DNA of 64,000 nucleotides from Lewinellaceae bacterium (GCA_020636375.1 JACJXZ010000014.1:279329-343328); one strand, 5' to 3'. Positions 17,357 to 27,543 are shown, counted from the stretch's first letter. Program-made: numbers and translations. The notes: generated by a model not told the origin, from the sequence alone.

Positions 17357-18748
17357 ATGAAAGGCAGTACTTTGCTACAATTGCTGGAGGCAATGTCGGT
17401 TTACCGACGCAACCGCCTGCGCAAGTTCCTCCTGTCGCCCTATCACAACCAGCGGGAGGACGTGTCAGATTTGTTTGAACACATCGACCGGCATCTCGGC
17501 AGCGATTGGGCGCCCCTGGCTAAAGAGCCCGCTTTTCTGGCGGTTTACCCCGGGCGGCCTTTTGACGAACAGCAGCTCCGCTACCTGATGAGCTTCCTGC
17601 TCAAGGCCATCGAGCAGTTCCTGGTGGTTGAACAGCTGAACGAGGATGAGATACTGGCGCAGCGCCTGTTGCTGAAGGGGTACCGGGAATCCGCCGGGCC
17701 CAAGAGTTTCCAGAAGGCCCTGCGCCGCGCCCGGCAGCTGGAGGATAAGGCCGAACGGGCGGAGCTGTTCTATCACCACCGGTTCGCTGTAGAACGGGAA
17801 GAGTACCTCTTCCATGCCGGCCGCCAGCGGGACGCACCCAGCCAGCTGCCCCGCCTCAACGCCGCTCTGGACGAGGCCTTCCTTGTCAGCCGCCTCAAGC
17901 AGGGCTGCCTGCTGTCAGCCCATCAGGCTGTCTTCCGGGAAGAGGAAGAGGGCGCCGGCCTGCTGCCCCTGCTGATGGGATTTCTGGAAGGTAGCCGCTA
18001 TCTGGCCAACCCGCTGCTGGCGGCCTATTTCTATTACCTGAAAGCGGTGGAGGCGCCTTCGGAAGTGCGTTATTACCAGGCGCTCAAGGAGTTGATCCTG
18101 CCCGGATTCCTGCCGCCCGAGGAGCGGCGCCCTCTATTCCTGCTGGCCATCAACTATGGCATCCGCCAGTTCAACGACGGGCAGGAAACCTACCTGAAGG
18201 AGCTGTTCGAGCTGTACCGCACCGGCCTGGAGGAAGAACTGCTGCTGCCGGAGGGCCGCCTCAGCCGCTTCGCCTTCAAGAACATCGCTGCCATCGCCCT
18301 GCGCCTCCGGCAGTTTGAATGGGCGGAGGGCTTTATTAAAGAATACCAGCAATACCTGCCGCCCCGCCACCGCGAGAACTACGTCCACTTCTGCCTGTCC
18401 AAGCTGCGCTTCGAGCAGGGCCGCCTCGGCCAGGCCATGGACCGCCTGCGGCAGGTGGAATACGAAGACCTCTTCCTCAGCATCGACGCCAAGGTCATGC
18501 TGATGAAAATCTACTACGAACTGCAGGAATACGACGCCCTCGATTCCTTCCTGCGCAGCTTCGAGCGCTTCCTCCGCCGCCACCGGGAACTGACCTACCA
18601 CCGGGAGAATTACCTAAACGTGATCTACTTCACCCGCAAACTGCTGGAGATGAACCCCTACGACAAGGAGGCTCGCGCCGGCCTCCGCCGGGAAATGGAG
18701 GCAGCGCCGACGCTGACGGAACGGGCCTGGCTGCTGGAGCGGGTGTGA
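17357..18748 (+). CDS. Helical-repeat (TPR-like) cytoplasmic protein of unknown function
   Basis: 463 residues, all-helical in appearance. It is rich in Leu, Arg, Glu and aromatic pairs spaced as in tetratricopeptide-like solenoids (YRRNRLRKFLLSPYHNQRED, EQFLVVEQLNEDEILAQRLL, HRENYVHFCLSKLRFEQGRL, LRRHRELTYHRENYLNVIYF). No signal peptide or membrane segment. I know no function. The family seems typical of Saprospiria genomes, where several copies are common, but I cannot check this here. It is transcribed divergently from the propeller gene, with 158 bp between starts. Confidence 0.65.
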   Translation: MKGSTLLQLLEAMSVYRRNRLRKFLLSPYHNQREDVSDLFEHIDRHLGSDWAPLAKEPAFLAVYPGRPFDEQQLRYLMSFLLKAIEQFLVVEQLNEDEILAQRLLLKGYRESAGPKSFQKALRRARQLEDKAERAELFYHHRFAVEREEYLFHAGRQRDAPSQLPRLNAALDEAFLVSRLKQGCLLSAHQAVFREEEEGAGLLPLLMGFLEGSRYLANPLLAAYFYYLKAVEAPSEVRYYQALKELILPGFLPPEERRPLFLLAINYGIRQFNDGQETYLKELFELYRTGLEEELLLPEGRLSRFAFKNIAAIALRLRQFEWAEGFIKEYQQYLPPRHRENYVHFCLSKLRFEQGRLGQAMDRLRQVEYEDLFLSIDAKVMLMKIYYELQEYDALDSFLRSFERFLRRHRELTYHRENYLNVIYFTRKLLEMNPYDKEARAGLRREMEAAPTLTERAWLLERV

Positions 18749-18749
18749 G

Positions 18750-18800
18750 GAGTGAATGAATGAGTGAATGAAATGAATGAGTGAATGAGTGAGTGAGGGG
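18750..18800. repeat. Short tandem GAATGAGT-type repeat
   Basis: The stretch after the stop of the helical-repeat gene is built from GAATGAGT/GAATGA/GAGTGAGT units. It is a simple-sequence tract that could vary by slippage. The rest of the spacer up to 18984 contains a possible -7 box TATTTTTG at 18875-18882 without a well-spaced -33 partner. Confidence 0.6.
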
Positions 18801-18984
18801 GGGAGCGATTGCTAAATGTGGTTACTTCATGACAAAACAAGATTTGAGATGTTTCAATAATTGATATAAGCTGTTATTTTTGTGGTTCCTGGCTTTTGGA
18901 CGGCGCTCTGCTCAACGCAAACACAAAACGATTCAAACCTATTTCCAAATTCATCATTGAAGAAATACAGCAAACAGTAAAATC

Positions 18985-21900
18985 ATGAGGTTATTCATTA
19001 CGCTCACCTTCCTTTTCCTGGGTTTGATTCCCGTAGCGGCCCAGCAGAGTTTCTGGGTTGATGTCAATCCACAATCCTTCGCCGAGGCAGAAGCCCGGCA
19101 GGGCCACTTCCAGGTACGCAACTACCGGGGCCTTGCCCTGGACCTGGAAGGGTTGAAAAGCAGGTTGCAGGCCGCTCCCCTGGAATTCACGGCGGAGGCA
19201 GCCGCTCCCATCACGCTGGAGATGCCCATGCCGGACGGTACCGCCAGAACCTTCGAAGTCCTGGAATCGCCGGTCATGGCGCCGGGGCTGGCCGCCCGTT
19301 ATCCTTCCATCAGGACGTATAAGGGCTGGAACCCGGACGATCCCCGCGAAACCATCCGTTTCGGCTATAGCCCCAAGGGCTTCTACGGTACGCTGCTCAC
19401 TGCTCAGGGCGCCGTATACATCGATACCCGGACGGAAGGCGAGGCCCCCCTCTACATGTCCTACTTCGTCAAGGACAATCCCAACCCGGAACTGTGGAGT
19501 TCGTTCGAATGCGGGACCGAACACGAGGAGGCAGAACCCGGCGACATTTACGAGGGAGACGTCGTCGAAACCCGCAACCCGACAGGGCAAATTACCCTGC
19601 GCACCTTCAAGCTGGCCCTGGCCTGCACCGGGGAGTATTCCCAGTATCACGGCGGGACCAAAGAGCTGGTGATGGCGGAGTTGGTCAGGGTAGTCAACCG
19701 CCTGACTCAGATTTTCGAGCGCGACCTGGCCATCCGGGCGGAGCTGATCGAGAACAACGACGACATTATTTTCCTGAACGGAGCGACGGATAACCTGACC
19801 AATGGCGAGACGGGCCTGCTGTTAGCCGAAAACGGCCCGGTTATCAACCCGATCGTCGGGATCAACAGTTACGATTACGGCCACGTCCTCAACATACACA
19901 ATACGGGGTCATACGGGGTGGCCCTGCTCTCCAGCGTCTGCAAACTGAATGAAAAAGCAGCAGGCGTGTCCGGCTTTTCCGCTCCGGAAGGCGATCCCTT
20001 TGTCATTTCCATCGTCGCTCATGAAATGGGGCACCAGTTCGGGGCAAACCACACGATGAGCAGTTGCCACAATATCAGCTCCGGGACGGCCTACGAGCCG
20101 GGCAGCGGCAGTACCATCCTCTCCTATGCCGGCATCTGCGGCGGCGGCAACAACGTGCAGTTTTTTACGAGCGATTACTTCCACGTGGCCTCCCTGCAGG
20201 AAATCTTCATCTACACCCGCACCGCCACCGGCAACACCTGCCCGGAAAAAACGCCGACCACCAATACCGAGCCCACGGTAACCATCCCGCTGGAAGGCGG
20301 CTTTTTCATCCCTACCAGTACGCCTTTTGAACTGGTAGCCGAGGCTACCGACGCCGAGGGCGACGCCCTGACCTACTGCTGGGAACAATACGACCTGGGC
20401 CCGCTCAACACCGGCCTGGGCACGCCGCAGGGCGATGCGCCATCGTTCCGCTCCTTCCCGCCGACGGAGGACCCCATGCGGGTATTCCCCAAGCTGGAGA
20501 AGATCCTGGCCAATAATTACGACAAAACGGAAGTGCTGCCTGCTTACGGCCGCAACCTGACTTTCCGCTGTACCGTGCGGGACAACAACCCGCAGGGCGG
20601 TGCCGCCGTATGGTCGCAAATCCGGTTTCACGTCGACAGCACCTCCGGCCCCTTCGAAGTGCTGGCACCGAATACTTTCGCCGACCTCTGGATCGTGGGC
20701 GCCAATACCGAAATAAGCTGGGACGTAGCCAATACCACCAACGATATCGTCGACTGCCAGAGCGTCAACATCAAACTTTCGCTGGATGGCGGCTATACTT
20801 ACCCCATCACCCTGCTGGAAAATACGGAAAACGACGGCTCCGCGTTCATCACCGTGCCGGACGCGGAAACCACCCAGGCCCGGGTGCGCATCGAAGCAGC
20901 CAACAGCATCTTCTTTGACGTTTCCAACCAAAACTTCGTCATCGAGGCGGCCACCGAGCCGGGTTATGCGCTGAACCTTTCGCCCAACGACATCGCGCCC
21001 CACTGCCTGCCGGATCCGGCCGTCATCGAGATCCAGACCGTTTCCATCCTCGGTTTTGACGAACCCATCAGCCTCGATCTGGTCGGGGAACTGCCGGATG
21101 GCACTTCCTACGTCTTTTCGCAGAACCCGGTCAACCCATCGGAAAGCACCACCCTGACCATCGATTTTGAAGGTTTCTTCGAGCAAACCCTGGACCTGCA
21201 GGTCCGGGCAGTAACCGCCAGCCTGGATACGGCTTACCGCCAGCTGGAGATCACGACGGTCAGCAATGATTTCTCCTCCATGGCTCTCGTAGAGCCGTTG
21301 GACGGACGGGACGATATCCAGCTGCAGACGGCCTTCTCGTGGGTAGGCACCGAAGATGCCGAAAGCTATGACTTCGAGTTGTCGACCAACGCCGCTTTCA
21401 CCGGCCCTCTGGTGGAATCAGCCTATGGCCTGACGACTACCGAATATTACCCGGAAAACTTCTTCGACAACAACCAGCGCTTCTTCTGGCGGGTGCGCCC
21501 GGTCAACGAATGCGGTCCCGGCCCCTGGCTGACGCCTTTTGTGTTCCAGACGGTCTCCGTAGACTGTGCTGACAGCGGCATTGCCAGCGACCTGCCCATC
21601 AACCTGCCCAACCAGGCTACTACCCGGACCTCCTCCGTGTTCGTCAATACCGACGGCACCATCAGCGACCTGAACGTCAAAAACCTGGAAGTTGAATTCA
21701 ACCCGGTGCGCAGCCTGCGGATCACGCTGGTCAGCCCCGCCGGCACCCGGGCCATCCTCTTCAACCGCAATTGCTTTACCAATACCGGCGATATCGAACT
21801 GTCTTTTGATGACGAAGCGCCGGAAGACATCCCCTGTCCCCCCACCGGCTTCGTGCCATCCCAACCCGAAGAGCCACTCTCCGTTTTTGACGGAGAAAGC

Positions 21901-22626
21901 ACCCTCGGCCAGTGGACGCTGGAGGTGCGCATCGTGGAAACCGGATTCGGGGTTGGAACGGTCAAGAACTGGCAACTGGAGTTCTGTGCCGCCTCCGCCA
22001 CGACGCCGCCCATCCTGCTCACCAATGAAGTCCTGAGCGTGCCGCCCGGGCAGGCGAACACCATCACCGATAACCTCCTGAAGGCGGAAGACGATGAAGC
22101 CGGCCCGGACCAACTAACCTTCACCTTGCTGCAGCCGCCCGCCCACGGCCAGCTCTACCGCTGGAGCATGGATGAAGTGCTGACTACCGGCGCCTTGTTC
22201 ACCCAGTCGACCATCAACACGTTCAATCTGGTCTATGTACACGACGGCAGCGATACACAGGAAGACCACTTTACCTTCATCGTCGACGACGGGCAGGGCG
22301 GTTTCATTCCCACCCAAACCTTCAACATCGCGATCGACGAGAATGCCGTGGTCAGCACCGGGGAGGCAACGCCCGCCAATGCCATCCGCCTGTTCCCCAA
22401 CCCGGCGCAGGACCAGGTAACCATCGGCTTCCAGCGGGCCATCGGCGGCGAGGCGGTGGTGCAGTTGCTCACCCTGCAGGGGCAGGCCGTTCAGCAACGC
22501 CGCTTCCCGGAGGCCGGGCGCCAGCAACTGCAGCTCAATACCGCCGGTCTGCCGGCCGGCATCTACTTCGTGAACGTGCAGACGGAAGAGGGGATCTTCA
22601 CCGAAAAGCTGATCCTCCAGCAGTAA
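18985..22626 (+). CDS. Secreted reprolysin-like zinc metalloprotease with P-domain and T9SS tail
   Basis: 1213 residues with a signal peptide (MRLFITLTFLFLGLIPVAAQ). The zinc-binding motif HEMGHQFGANH has His346, Glu347, His350 and His356, the extended HExxHxxGxxH of M12B-type enzymes. The catalytic region follows a pro-region (FRVRNYRG-like start, IRTYKGWNP). After it come Ig-like segments, a fibronectin-like part (FSWVGTEDAESYDFELSTNA), a proprotein-convertase P domain (LRITLVSPAGTRAILFNRNC, LGQWTLEVRIVETG) and a cadherin-like segment (LLQPPAHGQLYR). The T9SS sorting domain begins at LFPNPAQDQVT. An extracellular protease, probably for protein degradation or predation. Confidence 0.9.
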   Translation: MRLFITLTFLFLGLIPVAAQQSFWVDVNPQSFAEAEARQGHFQVRNYRGLALDLEGLKSRLQAAPLEFTAEAAAPITLEMPMPDGTARTFEVLESPVMAPGLAARYPSIRTYKGWNPDDPRETIRFGYSPKGFYGTLLTAQGAVYIDTRTEGEAPLYMSYFVKDNPNPELWSSFECGTEHEEAEPGDIYEGDVVETRNPTGQITLRTFKLALACTGEYSQYHGGTKELVMAELVRVVNRLTQIFERDLAIRAELIENNDDIIFLNGATDNLTNGETGLLLAENGPVINPIVGINSYDYGHVLNIHNTGSYGVALLSSVCKLNEKAAGVSGFSAPEGDPFVISIVAHEMGHQFGANHTMSSCHNISSGTAYEPGSGSTILSYAGICGGGNNVQFFTSDYFHVASLQEIFIYTRTATGNTCPEKTPTTNTEPTVTIPLEGGFFIPTSTPFELVAEATDAEGDALTYCWEQYDLGPLNTGLGTPQGDAPSFRSFPPTEDPMRVFPKLEKILANNYDKTEVLPAYGRNLTFRCTVRDNNPQGGAAVWSQIRFHVDSTSGPFEVLAPNTFADLWIVGANTEISWDVANTTNDIVDCQSVNIKLSLDGGYTYPITLLENTENDGSAFITVPDAETTQARVRIEAANSIFFDVSNQNFVIEAATEPGYALNLSPNDIAPHCLPDPAVIEIQTVSILGFDEPISLDLVGELPDGTSYVFSQNPVNPSESTTLTIDFEGFFEQTLDLQVRAVTASLDTAYRQLEITTVSNDFSSMALVEPLDGRDDIQLQTAFSWVGTEDAESYDFELSTNAAFTGPLVESAYGLTTTEYYPENFFDNNQRFFWRVRPVNECGPGPWLTPFVFQTVSVDCADSGIASDLPINLPNQATTRTSSVFVNTDGTISDLNVKNLEVEFNPVRSLRITLVSPAGTRAILFNRNCFTNTGDIELSFDDEAPEDIPCPPTGFVPSQPEEPLSVFDGESTLGQWTLEVRIVETGFGVGTVKNWQLEFCAASATTPPILLTNEVLSVPPGQANTITDNLLKAEDDEAGPDQLTFTLLQPPAHGQLYRWSMDEVLTTGALFTQSTINTFNLVYVHDGSDTQEDHFTFIVDDGQGGFIPTQTFNIAIDENAVVSTGEATPANAIRLFPNPAQDQVTIGFQRAIGGEAVVQLLTLQGQAVQQRRFPEAGRQQLQLNTAGLPAGIYFVNVQTEEGIFTEKLILQQ

Positions 22627-22632
22627 GGGTAT

Positions 22633-22688
22633 GGCACAAAAAAAGAGAGGCGCTCCTGACAGGCTCAGGGGGCCTCTCTTTTTTTGTG
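22633..22688. terminator. Bidirectional rho-independent terminator
   Basis: GGCACAAAAAAAGAGAGGC pairs with GCCTCTCTTTTTTTGTGC around a short loop, giving an A-run/stem/T-run that works in both directions. It sits between the convergent protease gene (ends 22626) and queE (ends 22696), and serves both. Confidence 0.88.
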
Positions 22689-22695
22689 CGCCGTT

Positions 22696-23463
22696 TCAAA
22701 CGCCCCGCTTGTTGCCGTAAATCATAATATGCAGGCGGCTGGTAAACCAGAAGCCATGCTGCTTGCATGCCTCCACCAGCCAGGCCTGTTTTTCCGTCAG
22801 GCTCTGCTCTGACGTACCCTCGGGCATGAGATAGATTTTTTCAGCGGGGATGGCATAGCGTCCGGCCAGTTCCAGCACCTCGTCCAGGTTCTGCGGTTTG
22901 GCGATGACGAACTTAAAGACGGCCTTGGGGCTTTGGGCAAAGAAGCGGTAAGCTTTAGGCTTCTCCCTTAGCTTTTGCGGATTGTTGGAGTTGGCCAGCT
23001 TGGGGGAAACGTTGTACTGGTTGATGCGGGCGTCGAAGGCCGGTTCGGGAAGCAGTGTGCCGTTGGTCTCTGTTTCAAACCAGTATGCTTCGCCCAGGGC
23101 ATCCATCAGGGCCAAAAGCCCCTCCTGCTGCATCATCGGCTCCCCGCCGGTGAGGACGACGTTCCGGCAGGGGTACTGCCGGGCCATCTCCGCCACTTCT
23201 TCCACGGAAAGCTCCGCCACTACCTCCTTGATGTCGTACTTTTCGTAGCCCGGCGCTCCGTCGCGAACGTGGGCGAAGCGGGTGCCCTTCCAGTTCCAGG
23301 TATAGTCCGTATCGCACCAGATACAGTGCAGGTTGCAGAGGGAGGTGCGGATAAAGATGCTGGGCAGGCCCAGGTTTTTGCCCTCGCCCTGGATGCTGTA
23401 GAAAATCTCGGGGCGGCCGTCGGGGCAGGCTATTTTGAGTCGTGTTTTCGTGTATTGGTGCAT
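22696..23463 (-). CDS. queE: 7-carboxy-7-deazaguanine synthase (QueE)
   Basis: 255 residues, radical-SAM enzyme that turns 6-carboxytetrahydropterin into 7-carboxy-7-deazaguanine in the queuosine/preQ0 pathway. The iron-sulfur ligands are Cys43, Cys47 and Cys50 (CNLHCIWC). The QueE-typical entry FYSIQGEG lies at 21-28, and the SAM-binding VLTGGEPMMQQ at about 103. IYLMPEGTSEQSLTEK near the C-terminus is also family-like. Other queuosine genes are not in this window. Its 5' end (MHQYTKTRLK) overlaps a short genome repeat (CACCAATACAC), so the first few residues are uncertain. Shares the terminator at 22633-22688 with the protease gene. Confidence 0.92.
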   Translation of the reverse strand: MHQYTKTRLKIACPDGRPEIFYSIQGEGKNLGLPSIFIRTSLCNLHCIWCDTDYTWNWKGTRFAHVRDGAPGYEKYDIKEVVAELSVEEVAEMARQYPCRNVVLTGGEPMMQQEGLLALMDALGEAYWFETETNGTLLPEPAFDARINQYNVSPKLANSNNPQKLREKPKAYRFFAQSPKAVFKFVIAKPQNLDEVLELAGRYAIPAEKIYLMPEGTSEQSLTEKQAWLVEACKQHGFWFTSRLHIMIYGNKRGV

Positions 23464-23509
23464 TGGTGTTTGGAAGCGTGTGAATGTTAAATGTGTAAAT
23501 GGGAGGGGT

Positions 23510-24080
23510 GGGGCGCGATTCCTTTTTGCACCCCTTGCTCGGTTTTAGGCCCGGCCGGCCGACCGGGTAAATCTTAGGCTGTAGGTTTTAGGGGGGCAAC
23601 CCAGGCCTGAGATTGTTCAGAAATGTGTATCCGCCCGCAAGTCTTGAACCGCAGAGGTACGCTGCCTTTCCCTGCGGCGCTCCGCGCCTCCTGGGTTTTT
23701 TTTAACCGCAGGGCCCGCAGAGGGCCACAGAGGAAAGGCCGCATGGCAGGATGCTGCTTGCGCAGCGGAGCTACGATACTCTTCTCTGCGGCCCTCTGCG
23801 CTCTTCCGAAACGAGTTCGGAACAGGTCCTGCGGTTTTACAAACATATGAGCTTGCCCGGCTGACGAGACGGGGCCGCTGAGAACCACAGAGTATTCGCT
23901 TGACAGCGAATACTTTGTGACCCCTCTGCGTGCCTCTGCGGCCTCTGCGGTTTAAACAAAAGACACAGCGTTTTGAACAGTCCCCCAGGCCTAATCGGGC
24001 ATTTAACAGGCACCTAACGCCCAAAACCTAATGCCTAAATCCTCTCAACACCGAAGGGGGCACAATTTAGCATCGCGCCC
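23510..24080. mobile_element. MITE with GGGCGCGAT ends, carrying a second nested palindromic element
   Basis: The ends are GGGCGCGATTCC (23511) and ATCGCGCCC (to 24080). The outer parts (CTTGCTCGGTTTTAGGCCC, AAATCTTAGGCTGTAGGTTT on the left; CCTAACGCCCAAAACCTAAT and GGGGGCACAATTTAGCATCG on the right) match the shorter copy at 54951-55136. About 380 bp at roughly 23605-23985 are extra. That insert is palindromic, with AACCGCAGAG near its left and CTCTGCGGTTT near its right end, plus a GTATTCGCTTGACAGCGAATAC hairpin. No gene is present between queE and mscS apart from these elements. Confidence 0.82.
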
Positions 24081-24142
24081 GAGGGGTGGACGGATTAGCT
24101 TTCGTTTACACTTTCACACACTTACACGTTTACACTTTGCAT

Positions 24143-25495
24143 TTACTCTCCTCCCCCCCTCATCCACACATCCCGCTGCGGGAACGGGATAGTGACGCCG
24201 TTCTTCCGGAAGGCCTGGTCGATCTCGAACCGGATGTCGCTTTTTACGTCTTCGATCCGGAGGAACTCGTGCGACCAGAAGTGAATTTGGAAATCCAGGG
24301 AGGAATCTCCAAAGTTGACAAACCGGACAAAGGGCGGGGGGTGCCGCAGTACGAAAGCGTTTTCCCGGGCCACATTGAGCAGGATTTTTTTAACCAGCTC
24401 GGTATCGGAGCCATAGGCGACGCCCACTGCTACGTAGAAGCGAGCTTTTTTGTCGTTGAGGCTCCAGTTGACCACCTTGTCGATGATGAGTTTGGAGTTG
24501 GGGACGATCACGGTGATGTTGTCGCGGGTTTCCACCAGCGAAGTGCGCACGCCGATGCGCCGCACCGTGCCGACCAGGCCGTCGATTTCGACGACATCCC
24601 CCACCTCTATCCTCCGTTCGAACAGCATGATGATGCCCGAGAAGAGGTCTTTGAACGTTTCCTGGAGGCCCAGGCCGATGCCGACCAGCAGGGCGGCGGC
24701 CCCGCCCCAGAGCACCGTCAGGGAGAATCCCAGCGCTTCCAGGGCCATCAGGATGGCAATGACGTAAACAAAGTACTGCAGCAGTTGGTTGATGGCGTAC
24801 TGGGAGCCTACGTTGATATTTTTGCTCTTATAGTAGTTCTTGAGGATCAGCTGGATCATCACCCAGCTAATGAGGCGGGCGACCAGCAGGATGAATACGG
24901 CATTGAGGATATTGACCAGAGTGAAGGGAGTTCCCTCATCCTGCCCTTTGGCAGGGGGGTAAGTAAAAAATTCCGGATTGATCTCAAAAGCCTGGACAAT
25001 AAACAGCAAGGCCAGCACGTAAACGACATACTGCACCGTCCGGTTGGCGTGCCTCTTGGAGTCCTTCTGGTACTGATCCAGTTCGATAGCCCGGTCTTCT
25101 TTCTGTTCGTAATAGCTGTGGATGAGTATTTTGGAGATCACCAGGTCGAGCAGGCGGGCCAGTTGCCAGATGATCAGGGCCTGCAGGATGGTGGATATCT
25201 TGAGATTGGGCGCCGTTTCCCGGGTCGTCTCGATCAGCAGTCGGTCGAATTTAAAGATGAACAGCAGCCCCAGAATGGCGGAAAGCATGAAAAAAATGGC
25301 CAGGATAGACCACATCTTCCGGCGGTCGTTTTTTTCGACTTCCACTTTTTCGAAAAGCCGGGGCGACAGCCGAAAGGTGATCAGCCAGTAGGCGAGGAAC
25401 AACCCGGCAAGCAGGAGCGAACCGGCGGCAACCTGCCACACGGTGATTACCTTTCCCAGGATACTGAACAGTTCGGTGTTGAAAAATTCGCCCAT
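24143..25495 (-). CDS. Mechanosensitive ion channel, MscS family
   Basis: 450 residues from the preferred start at 25495 (MGEFFNTELFSILG), which has an AGG-type ribosome site; an upstream ATG at 25588 would add 31 residues. About six to seven membrane segments are visible. The pore helix region (VLWGGAAALLVGIGLGLQET, followed by FKDLFSGIIMLFE) and the beta-domain (VGDVVEIDGLVGTVRRIGVR, then VIVPNSKLIIDKVVNWS) are the MscS hallmark. Acts in the inner membrane to release solutes on osmotic downshock. The two extra N-terminal helix pairs make it longer than the E. coli MscS (286 aa). Stands alone, divergent from the deaminase. Confidence 0.9.
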   Translation of the reverse strand: MGEFFNTELFSILGKVITVWQVAAGSLLLAGLFLAYWLITFRLSPRLFEKVEVEKNDRRKMWSILAIFFMLSAILGLLFIFKFDRLLIETTRETAPNLKISTILQALIIWQLARLLDLVISKILIHSYYEQKEDRAIELDQYQKDSKRHANRTVQYVVYVLALLFIVQAFEINPEFFTYPPAKGQDEGTPFTLVNILNAVFILLVARLISWVMIQLILKNYYKSKNINVGSQYAINQLLQYFVYVIAILMALEALGFSLTVLWGGAAALLVGIGLGLQETFKDLFSGIIMLFERRIEVGDVVEIDGLVGTVRRIGVRTSLVETRDNITVIVPNSKLIIDKVVNWSLNDKKARFYVAVGVAYGSDTELVKKILLNVARENAFVLRHPPPFVRFVNFGDSSLDFQIHFWSHEFLRIEDVKSDIRFEIDQAFRKNGVTIPFPQRDVWMRGGGE

Positions 25496-25722
25496 AGGCC
25501 TCAAAATAAATGGTTTCCCAGGTAAAAACAGGATAAGAAAGCTTATTTTTTTCCGAAGCGGGTAAATAGAGAAAAGGACATTGTGCAAATAATTGTACTT
25601 TTAAACTGCCACGAAAGCACCAAAACACTAAATCCGCACAAAATTTTGGTAGGATTTGGAGTTTAAGTGGCAGGAGTAAGCCTATAAGTAGCTGTAATAC
25701 CGCCTCCATTAACCAAAACACT

Positions 25723-27347
25723 ATGAAAATCTTTCAGGGCAACTCGTTGACCTCCACACCCGCGACATCTACCCGGCGGAAGTCCGCGTAGAGCATGTGC
25801 ATCGCAAGCATCCGCCAGCTCGAAAAGTGAAGGGTTTTACATCCTGCCGGCTTCGTCGACGCTCATGCGCCATCGAAAGTTCCATGCTCGTGCCGTCGGA
25901 ATTTGCCCGCCTGGCCGTTGTCCACGGCACGGTGGCCACCGTCTCCGACCCTCACGAGATCGCCAACGTGCTGGGAGCAGCAGGCGTACATTACATGATC
26001 GAAAACGGCCGGCGGGTACCTTTCAAGTTCAACTTCGGGGCACCCTCCTGTGTGCCGGCCACGGCCTTTGAGACCGCCGGCGCCGCCATCGATGCCGAAG
26101 GGGTGGCCGAGCTGCTCCGGATGCCGGAGGTCAAATACCTGGCGGAGATGATGAACTATCCCGGTGTCCTGCACCAGGACCCCGAAGTGATGGCCAAGCT
26201 GGCGGCCGCCCAACGGCTGGGCAAGCCCGTCGACGGCCACGCCCCGGGCCTTAGGGGAGAAGAGGCCCGGCGCTATTTCCAGGCAGGCATCAGCACCGAC
26301 CACGAGTGCTTCACCTATGAGGAAGGCCTGGAAAAGCTGCAGATGGGCGTAAAGGTGATCATCCGGGAGGGCAGCGCCGCCCGGAACTTCGACGCCCTCA
26401 TCGGGTTGCTTCCCCAATTTCCCGATCAGGTCATGTTCTGCTCCGACGACAAGCACCCGGACGGCCTCATCCTCGGGCACATCAACCAACTGGCAGCGCG
26501 GGCAGTGGCTGCCGGCTGCAACCGGTTCGACGTGCTGCGGGCCGCCTGCCTCAACCCCGTTGAGCATTACGGCCTCGATGTCGGCCAGCTGCGGCCGGGC
26601 GACCCTGCCGACTTCATTCTGGTGGAAAGCCTGGAATCCTTCAACGTCCGGGCCACTTATATCGACGGCACCCTCGTCGCCGAAGACGGCCGCAGCCGGA
26701 TCGAAAGGGTGGAGGCCCGGGTGATCAACAACTTCAATACCTCCCCGAAACAGCCGGAAGAATTCCAGCTGCCGACAGAGGGGCCGCAGATACAGGTGAT
26801 CCGCGCCCTGGACGGGGAGATCGTCACCGAAAGCTTCACCGCCGTAGCGAAAGTGGAAAACGGGCAGGCCGTCTCCGACCCAGCCCGGGATATCCTCAAG
26901 ATAGCCGTCGTCAACCGTTATGAAGACGCCGCTCCCGCCCTGGGCTTCATCAACGGCTTCGGGCTGAAGGAAGGCGCCATCGCCTCCTGCGTAGGGCACG
27001 ACTCGCACAACATCATCGCCGTCGGGGCCGACGAGGCGTCCATCTGCCGGGCGGTCAACCTGATCATCGCCAACAAAGGAGGCATCGCAGCAGTATCCGC
27101 CGCCGGGGAGCATGTCCTGCCCCTGCCGGTGGCCGGCATCCTCACCAACGCCGACGGCTATGAGGTGGCGCAGGCCTATAAGGAGATGGACGCTTTCGCC
27201 AAACAACAACAAGGCTGTACCCTTGGGGCACCCTTCATGGCGTTGTCGTTCATGGCCCTGCTGGTCATCCCCAGCCTCAAGCTCGGCGACAAAGGGTTGT
27301 TCGATGGCCGGGCTTTTCGTTTTACGCCCTTGTTTGTGGGGGGGTGA
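25723..27347 (+). pseudogene. ade: Adenine deaminase with frameshifted 5' end
   Basis: From about 25880 the frame is intact (IESSMLVPSEFARLAVVHGT, VATVSDPHEIANVLGA, GHAPGL, STDHECFTYEEGLEKLQMG, FCSDDKHPDG, LFDGRAF) and matches the full adenine deaminase family, which converts adenine to hypoxanthine in purine salvage. The first 50 or so codons read in pieces: MKIFQG at 25723, LVDLHTRDIYPAEVRVEH, RIASIRQLEK, GFYILPG, FVDAH. At least four small indels separate them, and the metal-binding DAHxH is destroyed. The visible GFYILPGFVDAH motif order shows the gene was recently complete. It may be real decay or a local assembly fault; a repaired gene would be about 540 residues. Confidence 0.82.
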
Positions 27348-27357
27348 CGAGAGGGGG

Positions 27358-27470
27358 GGGCTGTTGGCTGTTCGCGGTTTGCTGTTCGCTGTTCGCTGTT
27401 CGCTGTTCGCGGTTTGCTGTTCGCTGTTCGCAACAAACAACGAACAACAAACAACAAACAACCCCCACCC
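27358..27470. repeat. Simple tandem GCTGTTCG repeat with an inverted partner
   Basis: Units of GCTGTTCG and GCGGTTT run from 27358 to 27430, followed by CAACAAACAACGAACAACAA as the opposite-strand version. The same kind of GTTGTTTGTTG and CAACCGACAACC tracts recur at 48470-48505 and 56010-56080. The tract fills the space between ade and the next gene. Confidence 0.6.
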
Positions 27471-27543
27471 CAACTTGCCTCAGAATAATTATCTTTGGGG
27501 CCGGAACCCTTGTTTAAAAAAACTTTTATCTCAATCGCCGCTC

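Noticed and set aside
18875..18882. Promoter of the reprolysin gene (TATTTTTG)
   Set aside because: The nearest TTG/TTTG boxes are 11 or 28 bases away, outside the usual spacing.
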